Shown: in pieces, positions 10,127 through 20,844 of the stretch | How positions within the stretch are numbered: the first letter of the stretch is position 1 | Layout of the letters: the number at the start of each line of letters is the position of its first letter | Assembly (NCBI GenBank): GCA_003024785.1 | Contig: PUQB01000010.1 | Location: 313,456 to 377,455, forward strand | Direction: 5' to 3' | Length of the DNA: 64,000 nucleotides | Source of the DNA: Selaginella tamariscina | Lineage: Eukaryota; Streptophyta; Lycopodiopsida; Selaginellales; Selaginellaceae | Translations under genes and position numbers: made by a program | Notes under the pieces: generated by a model | Told to the model about the DNA's origin: nothing | What the model saw: only the letters and a program-made list of their open reading frames with translations | Databases searched by the model: none

Positions 10127-10695
10127 CTACATGCGGGAAGGTACATGATTGATTCTGGCTGCCGGAGAGGAAAATGTAAGCGTCCTAAACCCCCAGTCGA
10201 TCTGAAGATTTGCAGCCAGGAACCATGGCATGCCCAAAATGATGGGAGTCGTCCAAGTCTTGATCAAGTTGAAGAAAATTGAACAGTTGAATGCGCCATG
10301 AGTGCAAAAGAGAAGTGTGGTAGCATGGGTAACTGTGCCAAAAGCAATCAGACGACCATCTGCAACCTTTACAAGAACTGCACGCTTCAACTTCACCACT
10401 AGAATGCCATGTTGAGTTGCAAAAGTGTCATCCATAAAGCATGCATTTGCACCAGTGTCTAACAGGGCAAACTCCTTGAGTCTCATCATTGAAACGAAAG
10501 TGTACAAGAAACTTGAGTGATGGGATGTATGAATAGCACCAATGGAGCCTGCACTTATGTCCAACTTTGCGGCTCCAAGGCAAAGTGAACATTGAACTTC
10601 AGCTTCAACTTCACGCATCTTGAACTTCCTGGCTTTAACAGGACATTCTGTCACCTTATGTCCTGCTTCACCACAATACAAGCATACGTTCTCAC
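10127..10695 (-). pseudogene. A1 zinc knuckle and aspartic protease
   Basis: One 184-codon frame is open here. It starts with a CCHC knuckle (YCGEAGHKVTECP, about 10680-10640), which in gag binds RNA. It then has the protease active site ALLDTGANACFMDD (DTG at 10459-10451) and the second protease half ILGMPWFL (~10225). The knuckle and protease being in one frame suggests a gag-pol fusion. It is the longest undamaged stretch of A1. Confidence 0.78.
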
Positions 10696-11531
10696 CAAAC
10701 GACGTTGCTTCTCAATAGCTGAAAGTGGGCCACGCTGTATTTGTCAACCTCCATAAGAACTACTTCAGAAGGTGTCGTAAGAACATGTGCTACAACTACA
10801 AGATTGGCTTGCAAGAACTGCTAGCGAGATTTTTTCCTGACAATGCTCGAACAAATGGTTATCACAGCGAATGGCCTATTGCAGGATCTCTGCTAAGGTT
10901 TGGGCATTCAATAACGTAAGGAGAAGGTCCTTCACATCATCCCTCAACCCAAAACGGAAGTATTCAATTCAATGCAGTCTCGTCCCAGGGAATGTTCATG
11001 CAAAGTTATTGAAATTCAGATGCATAGATGGAAGCTGGTCAGAATCCTTGTGTGAGCTCCTTAACTTTTGCATGCGGAATGTACTTATCAAGATCTCCAA
11101 AACATGCTTCAAATGTAGCCACAAATCCTTCAAAGTCTTCCATAAATGGGTCATCATGCTCTAGCAAAGGGGCAACCCAAGTCGTGGGATCCAACTAATA
11201 AAGATGTCAAAAGGCCAACCTTTTCTACATTAGTCGAGTAGCGATGTGGTTACATGCCGATCAAAAGCCTGATCTGATGCAGAAAACCTTGAAAATCGCC
11301 GATTGCCACTGAACTTCTCTGACATGTTGATATTTGGCTCTGAAGAAGAGTTTGATGGAGAGGAAACCACGGATGCTTGAGAGAGAGCCTGTGTAGTAGC
11401 CTTGGAGGAGCATCAACAGCTGCATGCACCGCTGTTGGTGAAACCTTGCAGACTGTGACCACTTGGCACAAAGTGGCTAGCTCATGAAGCAACATTTGGT
11501 GCTTGTGCTAAAATTGCTCAAAATCTGCCAT
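10696..11531 (-). pseudogene. A1 gag
   Basis: ATG at 11531 (MADFEQ, then an early stop), followed by HQMLLHELATLCQVV, FLHQIRLLIGM (~11255) and the retrotransposon gag core between 11200 and 10900 in other frames. The sequence is collinear with A2 gag (44900-45688), where RAWVAPLLEHDDSL and FEGFVATFEACFGDLDK are readable. The frame is broken repeatedly. Confidence 0.65.
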
Positions 11532-11628
11532 GATCGTGAAAGAAAGAAAAAGGAAGAAATAAGGGAGAAAACCAAGAAAAAAAAAGTAATTGAAAATCGG
11601 AGAGCAATGAAAGCAATTACTATCCAAC

Positions 11629-12032
11629 TGTCAAGCCACGATCCAGAACTAGGAGGATTGACTCAGGAGCAAGACAAAACTAGGAATAAGACAAGAGCAG
11701 GACAAGAATTAGGAACAAGATAAGAACATGAGGCAAGGAGCAAAATAAGAACATAAGGCAAGGAACAAAATAAGAACAAGACAAGAATGATCATCGTAGA
11801 ATGACTGGTGTTGATAGTAACTATTATTACAATAATTAGGTCGAAGCTTTTATGCTCACAACTCCAAGAGCTAATCTAGGCATGAGCTAAATATACTCCA
11901 AGAGCTAATCTAGGCATGAGCTAAATATACTTCAAGAGCTAATTTAGTCATAAGCTAAAATGATGTCCCTTATCCTATAGGTATATCCTGTAGGCATATC
12001 CTGTATCCCGTATCCTGTATCGGGTCGTGATA
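11629..12032 (-). repeat. 5' LTR of A1
   Basis: 404 bp, TGTCAAGCCACG to GGGTCGTGATA, followed by target-site duplication GCTTA. It contains three copies of a 34-bp repeat (starts 11862, 11896, 11930) and GGTATATCCTGTA-type repeats near its right end. Confidence 0.8.
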
Positions 12033-13078
12033 GCTTAGTGTCACATCTTCATGTGACACTATTTCCCAGATGTGAGCTATCATCCATAGCCCCTTAAATT
12101 CAAAAGTTGCATCAAGTGCCACGAATGTGGCTCTCCAATGCCAACTCAAGAACCCAATGTGATCCCTTAGGAATTCAGTAAGAAAAAACTTGTCAGCCAA
12201 GATCCACGCCCACAATTAAACAAGAATACAAATGTGCCCTACTTAGTTGTGAGTGTTAGCTTGATGTAAAGGAGGAGGTTGGAGACAAGTCTCAACCTTT
12301 AACTTTTGAAATGTGCAGTCCAATAAGACCTCCATGGATTTGCCAACATTAAGAGTAAGTTACCCTAAAGGTGGGATGTACCCTATTGTGGCACAACAAA
12401 GGATTGTGCCTTGATGACACAAAATATAGCTTGCACCAATAGAAGAATAACAAGCTCTATCATGAACTCAAGAACTCTCCTACATATATCCTACCTTATT
12501 TATGTGATGGACCCCCCGCCCCGCCGCCCCCCCCTCCTAATTGTGTAAATGGGTTGGCACAAATTGCTAGCCCCTTGATTAATTAGATAAGCTTAACCCT
12601 AATGTAACTCCTACCCTAAACCCTACCCAAGGGGGTGGGGCCTATTAGGTAATTCTAGCTTCGCTTAGGGTTTCATGTAAATATCTAATGACACGTAACT
12701 TGACCATCACCAAATACCAAGTGCACTAAACATGTTTATTTCTTATTATATTTAGGGTCAATCAACATAGTACAATAGGTAACAACAATTAAAAAGGAGT
12801 TATAGTAAAATTATGATACCTAAGGTTATTTCTAGTCATATCCACACACCAAACTCACCAATTAAGACGTCAAAACAATGAAAGAATTTTTAAATGGAAG
12901 TGCTAGCTTTGCTTAGAGTTTTCTACAAATACTTAACAAAACTATACTTGACCATTACTAAATACCAAAGCTCACTAAACAAGTATGTTTCCTCAACACT
13001 TAAGGCTTGTCAACATAGTTTGATAAGTAACAAAATTAATATTCAAAATAAAGAGTAGTCATAGTAAAAAAATTGACA
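12033..13078 (-). mobile_element. Right part of C' solo LTR (unit 1)
   Basis: It continues the C-family LTR from 1334. It begins with the conserved hairpin (12037-12060) and contains CCACGCCCACAATTAAAC, GGAGGAGGTTGGAGACAAG and TTCGCTTAGGGTTT blocks. It ends AGTCATAGTAAAAAAATTGACA, the decayed form of the C LTR end. The last ~250 bp are partly duplicated (12650-12825 against 12840-13078). No internal C sequence follows, so it is read as a solo LTR. Confidence 0.65.
12037..12060. repeat. Conserved 24-nt palindrome of C-family LTRs
   Basis: AGTGTCACAT and ATGTGACACT form a perfect 10-bp stem with a CTTC loop. The same element occurs at 25833, 32719, 38267, 46262, 54835, 56473 and 63763 with changing loop bases. 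A1 is inserted at its left base. Confidence 0.75.
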
Positions 13079-14270
13079 TTAACATTAAACAATGTCTAAT
13101 CAATGATGGTCAACATTTAGTCAATATTATTTAATAACTAGTCAAAGCCAATAAACACTAGTGAATTATAATGGTATAATTCATAAATGAGTGAAATTTT
13201 AAATTACAATTTAGTGATGAATTTATTTAAGTTATATTCAAGTTTTTCATGAATATGTTAAATTGAATATGTCTAAGCTTAACATAAATTATATCTAGTT
13301 GGTAGAGATTCGTGATGAACTAAAAAATTCATAAAAATTCATGATGAAATTAAAAAAGTTCATAAAAAAAAGATTTAACCATTATTAACTTGAGTTAACT
13401 CGATATAGTGATTGTTTTATCTAAATGACTCAATGAGCTAATTCTTTGACTTTGTAAATTAGGAAAAGATCTTTGTTGATATTTATGAATGAATTATATA
13501 TATTAATATCTACATAATTATGTATGTATAGGTTTGTACAAAATCCTTCCCATAGAAAATCAATCTAGAATACATATATCTAAGAATTGAACAACATCCT
13601 AATATAATTAAATACAAAAATGCAAAATAATACTAATTTTTAGGAATTATGGTGGTTTTGCATTAGACTCTTACTTAGCCATTTTGGTTTAAATTTTTTT
13701 TTTAAATGGATTACATTAGCTCTTAAATTATCTAGGTCTTTATTTAATATTATTAACATTTTGAAGGTGTGACCATAAAGGGGGAGGGAGCTCTTCATAA
13801 AAGAAAAGCGCTCTTTCATTTTCGTGCAAGAGCACCCTAATTTTGGCACCTAGCCCTAACTTGGGTCGTGGAGGAGCTGGTGCTTAAGCATGGATGAGAG
13901 AACATAAAGAACAACCAATTAAATAAGCATCTATCCTAGCCCTCCTTTCTTTTCATATTTTATTTGATTACCATTCACATTTAGAGTTTACGGGGTTGAT
14001 TCATGACCAAACTTGAATTTGAGCTTAACCATGGATCCACAACCACATAACTCAGCCATGGCTTGGGCTTGAGCTTAGCTAGCAATGGCCGAGCTTCAAG
14101 CTCAATTGGATTTGAATGATGGGCTTAGTTGAGGCTTTAGTTAAGCTCAACCTAGCTCAGTCTTTGTAGGGCGGGCTAGAGGCCCGATTGTCTTCAGAAC
14201 CAAGTTTGACCAAGTTCTTTTGAGCTCGCTCTGAACTTGAACAAAATTCAATAGGTGGCTAGCAATTTAA
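13079..14270. other. AT-rich spacer, no gene recognised (unit 1)
   Basis: Low-complexity AT-rich sequence to ~13650, then a segment with poly-T runs and a GAGCTT/AGCTCA-rich patch at 14000-14230. It is collinear with 47298-48511 and 57504-58770. I see no coding region. Confidence 0.5.
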
Positions 14271-15150
14271 AATGAGTGAGAGACTTAAGGAAAATAATAA
14301 ACTACAATACAATTAAAGAGATTGGTAAAGGTTGAGGCACTTTTGGAGCTGAATCATAGGGCAAGGTTTTGGAGGCTCTTCACATGATATTGGTGGTTAA
14401 TCACGAGGGAAAAGAAACAAATGACAACACTCTCAGAATTGGTTAATGGAAGTGCTTGTTGAACTAAAATGATAAGAGTATTTGTCAAGGCACAAGTGAA
14501 TTTATAATGACACATCACATGCATGTTGGAACATGATTGTGAATCAAATGCAACCAGAAGGTTTTGATTATTACAATGGAGAACAATGTCCTCAATGATC
14601 ACAATGAAGAATAATGTCATAAAGTGGGCAAACTTGTTACTAATTACAAGGTTATTCATGACCACAATAGAAATATAATAAGCAGACAGGTGTTGCTCCT
14701 TATTAAGCTTATTGAGGCAACATAATCGAGACCTTAAATACATAAGATGGAGTTAGATCTATTTGATCTTTTAGAAGCTGCATAACCATCATCTGAATGA
14801 CTTTGAAAATGCTCCACTAACAACTCTTGTTTCACAAATGACTTCTGCAGAACGTATTGATAGCTTGGATGAAGATGGACATGGTGCTCTAAGTAGCACT
14901 ACGAACAAAAGACATGCAAACAAAGAAAAGACAAGTTTGGTTAAAGCAATTATTAAAGACAAATACTTTTGAGTTCACGTTGAGACAAGGGGCAACCAAT
15001 TTTACGAGACAATGAGCTTACTTAAAGAAGGAAAATAATGCCTCTGTAGAGAAGTTACTTTAGTAATAATAAAAATTACCGATCATATTTAGAGAGAAGG
15101 CAACATAAAGTAGATTGGCACACCATTTGTTAAACTTTTAAATAGACATC
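14271..15150 (+). pseudogene. Unidentified coding-like remnant (unit 1)
   Basis: Plus-strand frames give protein-like runs, such as KVLEALHMILVVNHEG near 14365-14410, KLHKMELDLFDL near 14740-14780, and ERIDSLDEDGHGALSSTT near 14850-14905, in changing frames. Equivalent segments in units 2 and 3 keep the same words despite indels. I do not recognise the protein. It could be a decayed host gene or a transposon gene. Confidence 0.3.
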
Positions 15151-15522
15151 CAATTTAAAATTTTGTTAAAGAATTATATTTGAACCCATTGGCCTTAATA
15201 TTTTCATTTATAATTTTCTATGCAAACTTAACTCAACTTACAACCAATATGATGGGAGCTAAGTAAGGGTAATGGAATGACCCTTATGATACTATTAAAC
15301 CATATAAACAATTTATAGATATCCTTCAATTTTACTGAATTAAATTCATATTAATAGTTAATTAAATATAAATGTACTATCGTAAACATGTGTATTACAA
15401 TTACAACGATGTTTCACAATAAAAATATTATAATTCCACAGGAAGGGCATATTCTGTGTAAATATATATAGTAATATACTGTTAAATAAAATATTAAAAT
15501 AAACTCACAAATTTAAATGAAT
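15151..15522. other. AT-rich spacer (unit 1)
   Basis: AT-rich sequence with no recognisable gene, collinear with 50141-50533 in unit 2. Confidence 0.4.
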
Positions 15523-15798
15523 TTAAAGTTTAGATTGAGCACTCAGCTTGAGCTCCCTCCGCAGGATCTTCCCAGCCGGTGACTTTGGATTTGTTTCAAG
15601 AATGTTACTTTCCTCACCTTCTTATATGGAGCAACCTGTAATGTATAATGTTTTTAATTTATTGATATGATAACACCCACACACGCACATCACTTACTTG
15701 ACTAGAGATGAAGTTTATAACTTCTTCACTGAAAGCGCCTTTGTGGATTCTTAACAACAAAAGCATGTGGAATCTCTCCTGCAAGTTCATCTGGGAAT
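15523..15798 (-). pseudogene. 4-coumarate:CoA ligase-like, last two exons (unit 1, frameshifted)
   Basis: Two minus-strand exons, about 15798-15698 and 15635-15523, are separated by a GT-AG intron. They match the C-terminal subdomain of adenylate-forming acyl-CoA ligases, including the [15 protein letters not shown] segment with the catalytic Lys, and end SKL, a peroxisomal targeting signal. Compared with unit 2 this copy lacks 2 bp in the first exon (ACTGAAAGCG against ACTTGATAAGCG) and 1 bp in the second (GACTTTGGATT against GACTTTGGGATT), so both are frameshifted. Upstream exons are absent; the intron before 15798 runs into a Harbinger remnant. Confidence 0.75.
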
Positions 15799-15834
15799 CT
15801 AAAAATATAAAACAGCTAAATAATAATATTAAAG

Positions 15835-16200
15835 TGTTATTAGAGTGTTTTGATGCTGAATGACTGGGCCCAACTGATGACAAAGGTAGTTGAAGCTCTC
15901 TTTGACATCATAAGCAGGTTGAGGATCATCATAGTACTCACACATGTAGATGTCAAACCAAGTGAGGTTCCTCGGCTTCACCCACCACGGCCCCTGGTTC
16001 ACCATCATAACACTTGAAGTAGTTGTGAGTTGCATAAGATGCAAGTAGGATTGCTCAGCCACTTCCTCTTCCTCATCATGTAGGTCCTCCTTATCTTCGT
16101 CCATGAGGTCGTGGAGCATTGTCACCACCTGACCTATTTGACCATTCACTTTTTCTAATTGTTGAAGTAGGTGTATCCCCAGCACCAATAAGAGGATCAA
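15835..16200 (-). pseudogene. PIF/Harbinger (HARBI1-like) transposase, N-terminal fragment
   Basis: The minus-strand frame contains GPWWVKPRNLTWFDIYM and NYLCHQLGPVIQHQNT, typical of the region before the DDE core in plant HARBI1-like nucleases. An acidic stretch (DLHDEEEEVAEQ) precedes it. The catalytic core is missing: the frame stops at ~15833, exactly where homology with the unit 2 ligase intron resumes. No terminal inverted repeats were identified. Confidence 0.55.
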
Positions 16201-16300
16201 CATCAGCTTCAAAGGTGATTGCTGTGAAAATAAATAAGAATTATAAGTTTCGAGATAAAATTTAAGCACAATAGAAATTAGTATACAAGTTAATAAATGA

Positions 16301-17215
16301 TCACTCGTCTTCTTCTTCATTAAGAGCTGAAGTTGAGCTGCAGCTGGAACAGGAGGAGGAGCTGGATGTGAGGTCGAAGTAGCTGGCCCAAGATGGTGGT
16401 GAGGTTGCCAAAAGACTGGGCCAGGAGATAGCTGCATATGCAGAACTCTCAGCTGCATGTGCAGACCTCTCAGCAATGGTGAACGTTCGCTCAAACTGCT
16501 CTCTTCTCAACTCTTGATCGTGTGCCATGTTCTCAAATTGTTGCTTTTTGAGCTCCATGTTGCTGGCCATTTGATCAGTCAATTCTTGGTGTTGCTCTCT
16601 AATGCTGAGATCACCTTGTCCTTTGTCTTCCTCTTCTTGCGCTTGCCGGTGCTACCAGAAACACTATTGCCCCCACCACCTTCATCACTATTGCTCTCCG
16701 TTGTATGCTGTCCGGTGGCTTGTGTCTCTACATGCTTGCTACTGTCTTCTGGATGTTGTCTATTGGCTGCGGCTGCTGTCCACTAGTTGTTGGCTGTTGG
16801 TTGCCGTCCACTAGTTGTTGGCTGTTGGCTGGTACTGTTCGAGCTATAGAGGTCGCGAGGACACATCACCGGTCTATCGGCAAGCCATGTGCTCATGGCG
16901 TCATACCAGTGATGTTCAAAGTGAGCAGGAACTTCTTAGGGAGGTCCTTTTTCTCATCTCTGCTCATCATCCAATAGTTCCCCGCACCTGTGCTTGTGGT
17001 AATCATTGATCCTTTATAGCCCTTGATCAATGTTTCCCAATGGCGGTGGACCTGCTTTGTGATCTCGTGGATCCCAGTGCTGCTTGAAAGTTTGACAACA
17101 ATCTACTTCCACCACTTAGTTGAGTTGCCACTGGTTTTTGCCTGTAGCGGCTGCTCCATAAAAAGTTTGTCCTCCTCTTCCATGAGCTGGATCAGCTCCA
17201 TTGTCTCATGATTGT
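16301..17215 (-). pseudogene. Myb/trihelix-like ORF of the PIF/Harbinger element
   Basis: Leftward from ~17210 the minus strand encodes METMELIQLMEEE-like residues, STKWWK, HEITKQVHRHWETLIKGYK (a Myb/SANT-type helix with conserved Trp) and GAGNYWMMSRDEKKDLP. After a stop come Gln/Thr-rich repeats (NQQPTTSG-like), and finally ELKKQQFENMAHDQELRREQ and a Ser-rich tail. PIF/Harbinger elements carry such a DNA-binding second gene beside the nuclease. At least two stops and one frameshift are present. Confidence 0.5.
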
Positions 17216-17559
17216 TGAAGTTGGAGTCTCATGACCTCTTCACTCCATGTTCATCCTCTACCTCATCCTGCTATCAATCTCAAAGCTAATGCATCTAACT
17301 AAGAATAAAAACTATGTATTTACCTCATCATCACCTTCATTTTCAACGTTGCATGTTGTAGATCCACGACCTACAGTAGCTGCAACTCCATGACTTCGAC
17401 CTCTACCTCCACCACAGCCTTGTCCTACACCACGTCCTCGACCTCCACCATGGGCCTGATTAAGTTGAACAACTACAAAAAAGCCATGTGAGCTTCATAC
17501 AATAGGGGAAAAACAATAAAAAAAACTCACATCGCTCTACAAAAACGACTTCTTCCATG

Positions 17560-18440
17560 TCCTCAGCCCTAACACCACCTTCATCCATGGAGCTGCTTAA
17601 GCCATCAGCAAATGCTGGGTTGCTTGACCAAAATGTGCAACAGATGCCGGGCTGTTGTCTGGCCATGCAGCAAATGCTGGGTTGTTGGACCAAAATTGTG
17701 CAACAGATGCCGGGCTGTTGTCTGGCCATGCAGCAAATGCTGGGTTGCTTGGACCTGATGGTTGGACGAACATGCATCCCTTGACCTTGCAACAGATCCG
17801 AGCTGCTGCCCCTTGGCCTTGTAGCAGATGCGAGTGGCTTGCAGCAGATGCTGGACACTAAGACCTAGATGCCACGGCCTAGCAGCTCCATGAATGAAGA
17901 TGAAGCCAGCTCCATCCAACAAGCCAGCTCCACGATTAAAAGATGGTAAGCCACGGCCTTGCCCTGCTCTTGCTCTTATCCCTGTGTTATTGCATGCCTA
18001 CCTTGCCCTATTTCCATGTTAATCCTTCCCTTGTTTCCATGTGGATCTCTTGGCTTCTAGAGATGGAGAAGCCCTCCAAATCCAATGGGCTGTCTCTTGC
18101 ATCACCCTCTCAAAAGCCTCACCTTTCATTCCTTCCATGATTTTTTCTTAAACTCTTTAGTGCCAAAAACCCTAAAAATTCTAAATGAGACAGTGCTATG
18201 TCATCCTTCCATAAATCTTATGAACCATAAGATTTATGTAAAAATGGAGTATATATCAAAAAATTCCCCATAAGCCCCATACTTTACGATGGTGTGGACT
18301 CACACTAAAAAAATAAGATTTCAAAAGTTTAAGGGCACCCATCAATTTTATGGGGTTTATTAGTTAGTGCAAACTCGTTTTAAACAAAAAAAAAATCTTA
18401 TTTTATGGAGTTTACGGGTTGTCTGATTGTCTGTTATAAA
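17560..18440. repeat. Tandem-duplicated block, copy 1 (with ~60-bp minisatellite)
   Basis: A minisatellite at 17600-17860 repeats ATGCCGGGCTGTTGTCTGGC and CATGCAGCAAATGCTGGGTTG (about 62-bp period, two clear units). It is followed by a unique tail (17940-18430) that includes GATGGAGAAGCCCTCCAAAT and ATCTTATTTTATGGAGTTTA. The whole block is repeated at 19080-19950. It may be the non-coding subterminal part of the Harbinger element. Frames here are low-complexity and not called genes. Confidence 0.55.
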
Positions 18441-19079
18441 CAAAGTTATCATAAAATTTATTATAAGAAATAATTAATTGTTTATTTATTAATATTAACT
18501 TTTAATTCATTATCACTCTTTAAATTTAAACCATTTCACTTCCACAAGTTGAGTAAATGATTTTATGTATTTAAGTTAATTTAATGAGTTAACTCAAACA
18601 CGATTCATGCTCAATTTAACGTGTTTTATTTCAAATGACAAATAAATGTGTTAAACCTAATATCTATTGTATATGTATTAAGAAAATATCGTTTTTAATA
18701 TTAAGTTTGATAGGCAATTTTACATGTGGTGTACTTTTGTTCATTTATTTATTTTTTACAAGACTAAGATACATTAGGTGGATCCGCATTAGCCTATAAA
18801 TTTACGGGCCCATAAAAATTTTATGTAAAGAAGTTTTAAAAGGTGTGTCTACACAACCCCGAAAAAACTAATCGTTAACATTAAGATATACTTTTTTATG
18901 ATTGAGTTTATGGGAGAAGAGTCCGCACCAAAGTCATTTTTTAAAAAAGAGTGTCCATACCTTCTTTTTCCCAATAAAATTTACATAAAATTTAAGTTTT
19001 TAAGATTTACCCAAATTGAAATTCCTTTAAATACAAGTTCTTTTATCATATTCGAGCCCTTGGCCTCTTTTGCATACAA
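18441..19079. other. AT-rich spacer
   Basis: AT-rich sequence between the two duplicated blocks; no gene or element recognised. Confidence 0.4.
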
Positions 19080-19950
19080 ACCCACTGGTCTGCTTGGACG
19101 AGCACTTGTAGCAAATGTCGAGTTGCTTGGACAACACTTGTAGCAGATGCCAGGCTGCTTGGATGAGCACTTGTAGCAGATGCCAGGCTGGTTGGACGAG
19201 GACATCAGATGTTGGGCTACTTGGATGAGGATATGCAACAGATGCCAGGCTACTGCCTGGCCATGCAATAGATGCCTTGCTACTTCCTTGACCTTGTAGT
19301 AGATGCCGAGCTATTGCCCCTTGGCCTTGCAGCAGATGCCGGGTGGTTGCCCCTTGGCCTTGCAGTAGATGCCAAGACACTAAGACCTGGATGCCACAGC
19401 CTAGCAGCTCGATTAAAAGATGGTAAGCCATGGCCCTGCCCTACTCTTGCTCTTATCCCCATGTTTTATCGCATGCCCTACCTTACCCTATTTCCATGTT
19501 AATCCTTCCCTTGTTCCATGTGGATCTCTTAGCTTCTAGAGATGGAGAAGCCCTCCAAATCCAATGGGCTGTCCTCTTGCATCACCCTCTCAAAAACCTC
19601 ACCCTCGCTTCTTCCTCCATGAGTTTTTTCTTAAGTTTCTTTGGCACTAGAAACCCTAAAATTCTAAATGAGACAGTGCCATGTCATCCCCGTAAATCTT
19701 ATGGGTCCTCTTGAGGACCCATAAGATTTATTTGAAAAATGGAGTATATACCAAAAATATTCCTCGTAAGCCCCATACTTTAGGAGATGGTGCAGACTCA
19801 CACTAAAAAAATAAGATTCCAAAGTTTAATGGCACCCATAAATTTTATGAGGTTTATTGGGTTAGTGCGGACTCGTTTTTAAACAAAAAAAAATCTTATT
19901 TATGGAGTTTATGGGTTGGTGCAGACAACCCTATTATGTTTTTTCATATA
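19080..19950. repeat. Tandem-duplicated block, copy 2
   Basis: Same order as 17560-18440: a minisatellite of GCAGATGCC(G/A)GG(C/G)TG units (19090-19380), then the GATGGAGAAGCCCTCCAAAT tail. It ends at GGGTTGGTGCAGACAACCC (19913-19931), a short inverted repeat that could be an element terminus. Confidence 0.55.
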
Positions 19951-20844
19951 AAAATTAATTTATTATAGCAAATGTGTCACATTAGCAAATATATTTTTGT
20001 ATACATTGTTAACAAAGCGTTATCAATTTAAAAAGGCAGATAAATAAATTAATATATTTAAGATAAATTAAGCTTCACAAGTGTGAAAAAAAAGTATGTG
20101 TATGTACATTTATGACATATAATATGAAAATTCAGTGTGTTAATTAATTCTTATACTGCAAAGTTAATACATTTTTAAATTTTTATTTATAAAATTTAAA
20201 TCTATGTTAAATTTATTTTAATATTAAAAAAATTTCAATATTCAATTTATAAGTAAATAATCAAATATATAGCATATTAAAAATTATTTTAAATTTTAAC
20301 CTTAGCAAATTAGATTTATTTTATCCAAATTTAACATTATAATAACATAGTTTAAAAAAGCTATACAAGTTAAGCTCCTTTCTTTCTTATTTTATATTTA
20401 TAATTATATTCTTTTAGTTGTGAAATTTATTTTTATACTTTTTTATATTTTTTTAAATTTTAGTTTATAAACAAAAAAATTGCTTTTTATTGCATAAAAA
20501 CTAATTTAATTTTTTTAGTTTAAGCTTTCTCATTAGTATAAAATATGAAAAAAGAAAATTTAAATTTAAATTTAAAGTACTATGGTTGTAAACATAAACA
20601 GCTTATTAAAATTAATTTAAGGAAAAAAAAATACTAAACTGTTAAATTTGAATAAGAATGATCTTAAGATATTAAAAATAGTTTAAATTATTTTAAATAT
20701 GTAGTGGCATCTTGTATTTTATAAATGAAGTATTAAAACATTTATAATATTAAAATAAAATTATTTAAACACAAATATATAAATAAAAAATTAAAATGTG
20801 TGATTTTGCACTTGTACATAATATGTATACGTGTATCTTTGTAG
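19951..20844. other. AT-rich spacer upstream of the ATPase exons
   Basis: Very AT-rich. I looked for exons of the ATPase that follows and saw none. Confidence 0.4.

Larger units (their letters stand above)
1335..12032 (-). mobile_element. Family A chromovirus A1 (Ty3/gypsy), minus strand, interrupted by B1
   Basis: Left LTR 1335-1708 and right LTR 11629-12032 share TGTCAAGCCAC starts and CGGGTCGTGA(C/T)A ends, with the 5-bp target-site duplication GCTTA at 1330-1334 and 12033-12037. On the minus strand the order is LTR, gag, zinc knuckle/protease, RT, RNase H, integrase, chromodomain, purine tract (AGAGGAGGTCC just inside 1709), LTR: a Ty3/gypsy chromovirus. Element B1 (2483-7421) lies in the integrase gene. 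All ORFs carry frameshifts or stops. I could not recognise a tRNA-type primer-binding site next to the right LTR. Removing B1 leaves about 5.8 kb, a normal length. Confidence 0.88.

Noticed and set aside
12510-12535. C-rich run as a purine tract of an element
   Set aside because: It is inside the C' LTR and has equivalents in all C LTRs (33220, 38772, 46743), so it is internal sequence.
14354-14743. 129-codon minus-strand frame
   Set aside because: Not open in units 2 and 3 over the same span. The plus strand has the more protein-like words, so this is probably a shadow.
17460-17922. Minus-strand frames rich in QQPSICCMARQQPGICC repeats
   Set aside because: Generated by the ~62-bp minisatellite; no known fold, and the duplicate at 19080-19430 is not open in the same frame.
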